NCBI RefSeq assembly: GCF_029407905.1
Contig: NC_073626.1
Span: 78,519,482-78,583,481 of the forward strand
DNA length: 64,000 nt
Source: Bubalus kerabau
Taxonomy: Eukaryota > Chordata > Mammalia > Artiodactyla > Bovidae
Direction of reading: 5' to 3'
Within the stretch, counting starts at the first letter, position 1; every line of letters begins with the position of its first letter. The notes beneath the pieces are model-generated. The model saw only the letters and a list, made by a program, of their open reading frames with translations. It made no database searches and was not told the DNA's origin. A program made the position numbers and the translations under genes. Shown here piece after piece: positions 60,301 to 64,000 of this stretch.

Positions 60301-62708
60301 TCTTTTGCGACCCCATGGACCGTAGCCTGCCAGGCTCCTCTTTCCATGGGATTTTCCTGGCAAGAATACTGGATGGGTCGCCATTTCCTTCTCCAGAAAT
60401 AATTATTACTTATTAATTATTAATCATTAAGTATTCAACAAATGTTAGCCAATCATCATCATCGTAACAACAGTAATACAAGTAATACTAATGATGCTGC
60501 TATGATAACAATAACAGTTCTTAAAACCAAGTATAACATTAGATAGCATAAGCAATTAAGAGTCATTTCCTAGAACAGATGTTTCTTTATTCCAAGACTT
60601 GTTTTCCTATTGATAGAAGTTAAAATGGGAAAAAAGCAATTTATCCCACTAGTCACTGTGGCTCTACTCTAACTCCAAATGGAAAGCTAACATCCAGAAT
60701 CAAAGCAGCCAAAGAACAGAGATGGACCTAGTTTTAAAGATAATCCTTGACTCCAATGAACTACCCTCCAAAAGGGCACATCTGCCACTGAGGAGCTACC
60801 TTAGGGTGGAAGTCTAAGGCAGGAAGAGAAAGAGAAGCCAAGGGTTCTACTTTGATTTGTAGAATAAAAAGGAAGTTCAAAGATGAAAGTTAAGAACAGA
60901 GAAGTTAAAATTAATCTAATATTGCTTCGGCTGAAAAGTGAATAGAAAAGAATGCAGGCACATTTATTTTACTTACGTGCCTTAAGATTTGTCTCCTGTT
61001 TCAAATGTTAGGGAAAGAAACTAGGTTTTTGTGTGTGTTTGTTTCTTGGTTGTGTGTGTGTGTTTTAACTTATTAGCTACTTAAGTCTTACATTAAAATC
61101 ATAGGCAATGATGTAATTTTTTTTATTCTTTGATGTCTTATCTCAAGGAATCTCAAGGAATTTTTAAAGTTTTAAAAAATGTATCACCTATATCTTGCCT
61201 ATTAAAAAAAATTAGGTAGCAAACGTAATAGGTTTGAGCTATTTTCCTAAACTAAAAGTTGTATTTCACACACTGTCTCAGAAGAGAAGTTTAAAGAAAA
61301 GAGAAGTTTAAATTTATTTTCACAATGAGTATATTAACAACAATACTATATGCTTTGTTGTTTTTCTCAGTGGAAAATCTTGGTTCACTTCAAATAAGAA
61401 GAGCAAAATGTTCAAAGAGAAGTGAGATTAGGAATTAGGTTACTAGAAACTTTATTTTTATAAAGATTGCTCTAAATTTTTGTTGCTTTGCATTGACGTC
61501 TTTCAAAATTTTTCTCAATTAAGGAATCTGTCATCCTCTTCCCCTCATCAATGAAAGTGGATTAGAAGGCTTTAGATGTTGGGGGCAAAATAGTTATTTT
61601 TAACGTTCAATAAGAAGTTGGGGAAGAAAATGTAGATTTAAAGCTTCTTATTTTTAAAAAGGAAACTTCAATGAAAAGAGTAACTGTCCAGGGAAAACTA
61701 CAATTTTATGTACAAACAAGTCTTTTTTTTTTCCTTTTAAAGAATTATAATAATAAATGCAAAGCATAGGCTATTAACTTTAAACATTATTTTTGGTCAT
61801 ATATCCTATTTTTCCTAAAAAACAAAACAGCCAGATTAAAAGACTGGATTAACTTGCTGCAGTACTCCTTAAATGTTTCTTACAACACTGATCCCATGGA
61901 AAATTAATATTTAGAAATATAACTCAAAATAGGAAGTTCTATGATCAAAAGAGTTGGGAAAATGGTTTGACAATAACCATCCACATTAGTATTATTATAA
62001 GTATTAATAGTATTAAAGGCTCTGTGAAGTAATTCTACAAATAAATTTGTTTCCCAACTCCTCTAACAAGGATAAGATGTTAATATCTTATGAAAAAAGT
62101 GTTCTGAAAAATACACACAGGGGCAATACAGATCTATGGAATGAGCTTATCTATTATTTTATTTTTCATTTTTATCTTATTATTTCCTAAGAAGATTAAT
62201 AGAGGAAACCCATAAGAATCCACTTTCAGAGTCATGAAACATAACTCCTGCCCTAAATATTTTATTGTCTCAATATATTAAGTAGAATAATCTCTTAAAC
62301 ATTGAGAATAACTGCAAACTAGCTTATATTGCTTATGAAACCTTTAATCAGTTCATAACATTTTTTAGTTTTCAAGATTAAAAAATGGTATTAAAAGTTA
62401 AAAGTATATTCACAGTATTAACATATAAGTTTTTAAGACAGAAGTTACTTCATGAGGAAAAATAAAAATAAAAAATATGCTCTCTTTTTGCTTCCTTTCA
62501 AGGTTTAAGAATCGCTATGATACTTAGATGTTTTATTTCTTTATACAATATATTAACAATAAGCAGTTCTTCTAGACTACAAATGCTTTACAAACATGCT
62601 ACGAAAGCAAATCTTACCACTGGGCATTCCCATAATAAAGCATCTTCTATTTTTTCTGATTTGGAACATTTTGGCATTTCATAAAGTTTTCGTGGCTCTG
62701 ATGCAACA
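41075..62708 (-). CDS. DCAF17: DCAF17, exons 3-14 (5' partial gene)
   Basis: DDB1- and CUL4-associated factor 17 is a substrate receptor of the CUL4-DDB1 ubiquitin ligase. It is reported as nucleolar, and human loss causes Woodhouse-Sakati syndrome (established knowledge). Twelve exons read right to left: 62618-62708, 59912-60048, 59097-59175, 57756-57845, 56119-56223, 55716-55821, 50269-50411, 46161-46270, 43480-43570, 42697-42780, 41996-42151 and 41075-41242. Together they give 1360 coding nt: one base of a split codon, 452 codons and a TGA. All introns are GT-AG with compatible phases. Landmarks include LLFEVSSLENAFQIGGHPWH, WIYFHPDASGRIIHVGPNQV and SHEVYFDRDLVLHIEQKPSR, near-identical to the human protein as remembered. 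The first residue here corresponds to human residue 78. Exons 1-2 and the promoter lie beyond base 64000. No frameshift or premature stop is present, so the gene looks functional. Confidence 0.97.
41450..41610 (+). repeat. MIR SINE in DCAF17 intron 13
   Basis: MIR core 'tgggcaagttgctaaatctt', diverged. Confidence 0.6.
41996..42151 (-). CDS. DCAF17: DCAF17 coding exon 13 (about residues 423-474)
   Basis: Fifty-two codons begin TFKIVDYEDELDLLSVVAVT and include AHLDFHCNEYGTLLKSIPLM, ending ESWDV. The acceptor is CCCTAAG and the donor GTG|GTGAGT. Both boundaries are phase 0. Confidence 0.96.
42697..42780 (-). CDS. DCAF17: DCAF17 coding exon 12 (about residues 395-422)
   Basis: Twenty-eight codons begin NENLPTVTASGRVVKRSFSI and end LDDDPEQE. 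The acceptor GTGATAG is weak, preceded by CTCTCCATG. The donor is GAG|GTATGA. Confidence 0.93.
43480..43570 (-). CDS. DCAF17: DCAF17 coding exon 11 (about residues 364-394)
   Basis: After completing the Lys codon, the exon reads ILKLSEVENNSAQHQISEDF and VILANREKNK. The acceptor is CCTTTTCAG and the donor AAA|GTAAGT. Confidence 0.95.
43571..46160 (-). other. DCAF17: DCAF17 intron 10 with L2-like relic
   Basis: 44640-45260 reads like an ancient L2-type repeat ('gtgagcacctactctgcact', 'aatcactctagctgctaaga'). A (TG)n(AG)n compound microsatellite lies at 45354-45388. A small moderate-GC block at 44230-44320 and a TTAATTAGT direct repeat near 44345-44370 are unexplained. Confidence 0.5.
45354..45388. 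repeat. (TG)n(AG)n compound microsatellite
   Basis: A TG run followed directly by an AG run in DCAF17 intron 10. Confidence 0.95.
46161..46270 (-). CDS. DCAF17: DCAF17 coding exon 10 (about residues 328-364)
   Basis: The exon encodes AKNGIQEMECCSLESDWIYF and HPDASGRIIHVGPNQV, then two bases of a Lys codon. The acceptor is ACTTCAG and the donor AA|GTGAGT. Confidence 0.97.
46395..46570. repeat. MIR/L2-like relic in intron 9
   Basis: Contains 'tgtctggcactggattacat' and 'gaggaaaccaatgcacaaag', an ancient mammalian repeat. Confidence 0.55.
47595..47682 (+). mobile_element. CHR-type tRNA SINE fragment
   Basis: 'gagtttgatccctggttgtg' is the B-box region; an A-rich tail follows at 47672-47682. Confidence 0.75.
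47845..48101 (+). mobile_element. BOV-A2 SINE in DCAF17 intron 9
   Basis: A two-unit BOV-A2, antisense to the gene. A perfect 13-bp TSD aaacacaacatgt lies at 47832-47844 and 48102-48114. Confidence 0.96.
48115..49199 (-). other. DCAF17: DCAF17 intron 9, unassigned part
   Basis: Non-repetitive by eye. A moderate-GC block at 48600-48850 carries a 90-codon minus-strand frame without recognisable homology. Confidence 0.4.
49211..49479 (-). mobile_element. BOV-A2 SINE in DCAF17 intron 9
   Basis: Two units in the opposite orientation to the copy at 47845. The perfect TSD caataatgttt lies at 49200-49210 and 49480-49490. Confidence 0.96.
50010..50213 (-). mobile_element. Bov-tA SINE next to DCAF17 exon 9
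   Basis: Minus-oriented (sense to the gene), ending 'tgagccacaag'. It lies about 55 bases downstream of the exon 9 donor. Confidence 0.92.
50269..50411 (-). CDS. DCAF17: DCAF17 coding exon 9 (about residues 280-327)
   Basis: The exon begins by completing an Asp codon, then reads TPPLLFEVSSLENAFQIGGH and continues to HICALKDNSL. The acceptor is TCTCTGCAG and the donor TTG|GTAAAT. The reading frame runs open into the intron for 13 more codons, but the next exon (AKNGIQEM) fits only with splicing here. A Bov-tA SINE lies about 55 bases past the donor. Confidence 0.97.
51145..51418 (-). other. Exon-like segment in DCAF17 intron 8 (possible cassette or poison exon)
   Basis: On the gene strand a pyrimidine tract (TTTTTCTCCTTTGTGTAG) is followed by 274 nt and a consensus donor AAAA|GTAAGT. 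Entered from exon 8 (phase 1), the segment is open throughout, including LPKISAFTDGGGLINQRLD and FPNRPSGVLIRALPKEFW. I do not recognise the peptide. Joined to exon 9 it would shift the frame and reach a TGA after seven codons, so inclusion would truncate DCAF17. The plus strand is also open here, so it could be a relic of another retrocopy. No transcript evidence is available. Confidence 0.35.
51540..52103 (+). mobile_element. Ancient L1M relics in intron 8
   Basis: 'agataaatgggcaaagtaca' and 'aatgtccatagtaaactggt' are typical old L1 C-terminal and 3' motifs. Confidence 0.55.
52104..52295 (-). mobile_element. Bov-tA SINE in intron 8
   Basis: Minus-oriented, ending 'gctgagccacaaaggaaag', within an L1M relic. 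Confidence 0.92.
52440..53460 (-). mobile_element. Ancient L1M 3' region in intron 8 (tentative)
   Basis: Contains 'tttcaccaatcctgttacct' and 'cttgcacttctcttatcagt', the reverse orientation of an old L1 3' region. Confidence 0.6.
53540..53850 (+). mobile_element. Ancient L1M 3' end in intron 8
   Basis: Contains 'tcttgattgtaggagtggtt' and 'tgtaaattacacttcaaaag', matching L1M 3' ends. Confidence 0.65.
54285..54440 (-). repeat. MIR SINE in intron 8
   Basis: MIR core reversed: 'gaggcccatagaggttaagt', then 'aattagtagtggaattt'. Confidence 0.8.
54632..54758 (+). mobile_element. Bov-tA 3' fragment in intron 8
   Basis: The Bov-A body ('ggaaatggcaatccactcta' to 'gagtgactgagcac') without a tRNA head. 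Confidence 0.88.
55440..55535 (-). repeat. MIR SINE fragment in intron 8
   Basis: 'aaagtcacttgccaaaggtt' matches the reversed MIR core. Confidence 0.65.
55716..55821 (-). CDS. DCAF17: DCAF17 coding exon 8 (about residues 245-280)
   Basis: The exon encodes FMQQKLDLGCACRWGGTTGT followed by VGEAPFGIPCNIKIT. It ends one base into the next codon (ACA G|GTATGG). That phase is also the one required to enter the exon candidate at 51145-51418. Confidence 0.96.
56119..56223 (-). CDS. DCAF17: DCAF17 coding exon 7 (about residues 210-244)
   Basis: Thirty-five codons begin IFGNVTDATLSHGILIVMYS and end with SFQAITKQ. The acceptor is CCCCTCAG and the donor CAG|GTAGAG. Intron 7 downstream is only 297 bp, the shortest in the visible gene. 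Confidence 0.96.
56719..56813 (-). mobile_element. Very short (95 bp) L1 3' end in intron 6
   Basis: A poly(T) start plus bovine L1 3' terminus 'gttttgccaaatatcaaaat'. A perfect 12-bp TSD taccttgttctt lies at 56707-56718 and 56814-56825. Confidence 0.9.
57756..57845 (-). CDS. DCAF17: DCAF17 coding exon 6 (about residues 180-209)
   Basis: Thirty in-frame codons begin AGIQQPVLLYLAVFHVLPFS and end EINKK. The hydrophobic stretch LLYLAVFHVLPFSLIGIL lies here. The acceptor is CTTTTAG and the donor AAG|GTAAGA; both boundaries are phase 0. Confidence 0.96.
57870..58380 (+). mobile_element. Ancient L1M 3' end in intron 5, split by a Bov-tA
   Basis: 'actgtacaacacagggaata' and 'acattgtacacctgtaatgt' are L1 3' motifs either side of the SINE. 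Confidence 0.65.
58062..58283 (+). mobile_element. Bov-tA SINE in intron 5
   Basis: Head 'gggcttcccaggtggcgcta'. The TSD tggagtat lies at 58054-58061 and 58284-58291. Confidence 0.92.
59097..59175 (-). CDS. DCAF17: DCAF17 coding exon 5 (about residues 153-179)
   Basis: The exon encodes YLSWDTPQEVIAVKSAQNKG followed by STLARQ. The acceptor is AAAAG and the donor CAG|GTAGAC. The exon finishes the split Arg codon and ends on a codon boundary. Confidence 0.95.
59912..60048 (-). CDS. DCAF17: DCAF17 coding exon 4 (about residues 108-153)
   Basis: The exon opens with GEMLPNPSDYKSSLIALTAH and continues NWLLRISATTGKVLEKIY to CKF. The acceptor is TTTTAAG and the donor AG|GTATTAA. The final Arg codon is split AG|A with exon 5. 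Confidence 0.95.
60274..60395 (-). mobile_element. Bov-tA 3' part in intron 3
   Basis: 'gcgaccccatggaccgtagc' to 'ccatttccttctcca'. The perfect TSD gaaataattatt lies at 60262-60273 and 60396-60407. Confidence 0.92.
60408..62617 (-). other. DCAF17: DCAF17 intron 3, AT-rich remainder
   Basis: Non-coding, AT-rich, with a GT-rich simple repeat near 61028-61066 and a short ATC/ATG-rich stretch at 60455-60500. No confident repeat or exon is seen. Confidence 0.5.
62618..62708 (-). CDS. DCAF17: DCAF17 coding exon 3 (about residues 78-107)
   Basis: This exon encodes VASEPRKLYEMPKCSKSEKI and ten more residues ending ECPV. The acceptor is CAG after a C-rich run, and the donor reads GTG|GTAAGA. The first base completes a split Ser codon. 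It is the most 5' coding exon in the window. Confidence 0.95.
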
Positions 62709-63179
62709 CTGGGGGGAAAAAAGATTATTCTTCTTCATAAATAAAATAGTGTTTGCTTGGATTTCAGCGATTTTTTTAATTCAGAGATTTGGAACACCAA
62801 AAATACAACCTGCTGCTTTGCTTTCCTCTTCTTAACTAAATGTCAACATTACTTTTTAATCACAAAATTCATAATACACAATCATAGAAAAAATATCAAA
62901 TATGTAATAAATTATAATAGCACAAAACTATCCAATATTAATATTTTGGTTCAGTTATTAATATTTTGGCTCATTTCACTCTACTTTTTCTTTATACACT
63001 TATACCCACCTGCAGATCATTTTCCAAAATTAGAGCATATTGAATTGTTTCTTTTCCATTTAACATTTACTACCAATATATCTGTTGAATTTCACCTTTA
63101 TAATCTGTTATTCCAACATTGTGAAATGAAAATTAAAGAGTTCCTTTCTTTCAACTAGTAGTAGAAAACTAGTAGATGA
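62709..63179 (-). other. DCAF17: DCAF17 intron 2 (partial), AT-rich
   Basis: Intronic sequence upstream of exon 3. It is AT-rich with no recognisable exon, and the 133-codon plus-strand open frame has no coding character. The intron continues into an L1 fragment and off the window. Confidence 0.6.
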
Positions 63180-64000
63180 AAAAGATAAAAAAGGAAACTT
63201 CCCAAACCAGAAAGAAAAAAGAATTAAAAAAAAAGAACAGAACATCTAAGGACTGTGGGATAATTAGAAAATGTGTAATGTACACATAATGAGAATACCA
63301 AAAGAAGAAGAAAGAGAACAAAACAAATGTGGGAGGTATCAAACCAATTATATCAATGATCACTTTAAATGTGAATGGTCTAAAATACACTTGTCAGAAG
63401 ACAAACTGATAGAGTGAATAAAAAACAAGACTTGAATATGTTATATACAAGTAACCCACTTTAAATATAAAGACAGAGATACAAAAGCAAAGGGATGGAG
63501 AAAGATATACCATGCAAATACTAACTTAAAAAAAAAAAGCAAGCAAGCTGGAGTAACCATATTAATATCAGACAAAGTAGACTTCCACACTGAAAATTAT
63601 CAGGGATAAAGAGTAGAATTATATAATGTGAATGCATCTAACAACACAATGTCAAAATACTGAGACAAAAATGGTGGAATACAAGGAGAAACAGACAAAT
63701 CCACCACTATACTTAGAGACTTCAAAACAACCTGTCAGTATCTGACAGATCCAACAAGTAGAGTAGGTAAGAATATAGTTGAACTGACCAGTACCGACAA
63801 TCAGCTGGCTCAAACTGACATCTTTAGACTACTTCAGCAACAATACATTCTTCTCAAGCCCATGTGAAGAGTTCACCATGACAGACTACACTCTGGGTCA
63901 TAAAATACTAGAATTTAAAAGACTAGAAAAAAATATAAAATATGGTCTCAGACCATAATGGATTTAGGTTAGATACCAATAACAGATAGCTGTAAAATCT
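63180..64000 (+). mobile_element. L1 fragment, start of ORF2 (in DCAF17 intron 2)
   Basis: The sequence matches the L1 ORF2 endonuclease region: a 'cactttaaatgtgaatggtc' segment, then 'gatataccatgcaaatacta' and 'atatcagacaaagtagactt'. Stops and indels are frequent, so it is an old inactive copy. It is antisense to DCAF17 and continues past the window edge. Confidence 0.8.

Overview
The window is mammalian nuclear DNA from a ruminant, most likely a bovid. This rests on the dense mixture of BovB (RTE-clade) LINEs, Bov-tA and BOV-A2 SINEs, CHR-type tRNA SINEs and bovine-type L1 3' ends, many with readable target-site duplications (TSDs). Nothing bacterial or viral is seen, and there is no CRISPR array, operon or tRNA gene. 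Almost all open frames lie inside retrotransposons or are shadows.

Right third (about 41-64 kb): the single functional protein gene, DCAF17, on the minus strand. Twelve consecutive coding exons (human exons 3 to 14) were located by matching translated exons to the remembered human protein. Every junction is GT-AG, every phase is compatible and no frame is broken: 452 complete codons plus a stop. Exons 1-2 and the promoter lie beyond base 64000. DCAF17 is a substrate receptor of the CUL4-DDB1 ubiquitin ligase. The last exon differs from the remembered human protein, ending in a longer C-terminal tail. Intron 8 holds an unexplained 274-nt exon-like segment with strong splice sites and an open frame entered in phase from exon 8.

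Centre (about 14.8-28 kb): a deeply nested retrotransposition locus. An old plus-strand L1 ORF2 is split by a nearly full-length processed pseudogene of SMC6 (15.27-23.22 kb, bounded by a 14-bp TSD). The SMC6 copy was itself invaded by a BOV-A2 SINE, a truncated L1, a CHR SINE that in turn received a 2.2-kb BovB with a recognisable reverse transcriptase, and a second processed pseudogene, EIF3M (20.93-22.17 kb). The SMC6 copy has lost the Walker A segment and is littered with stops.

Left and middle (0-14.8 kb and 28-41 kb): intergenic DNA downstream of DCAF17, made of L1 fragments, 3' BovB fragments, SINEs, MIR/L2-like relics and microsatellites. Another nest sits at 31.6-35.4 kb (L1 containing BovB containing Bov-tA, plus further SINEs). 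CYBRD1, the neighbour expected from human gene order, was looked for and not seen.

Repeat family names come from memory of consensus sequences, not a RepeatMasker run; older relics are labelled tentatively. No undescribed biological system is evident. The most noteworthy items are the nested pseudogenes, the intron 8 exon candidate, the changed DCAF17 C-terminus and an inverted BOV-A2 pair in intron 9.
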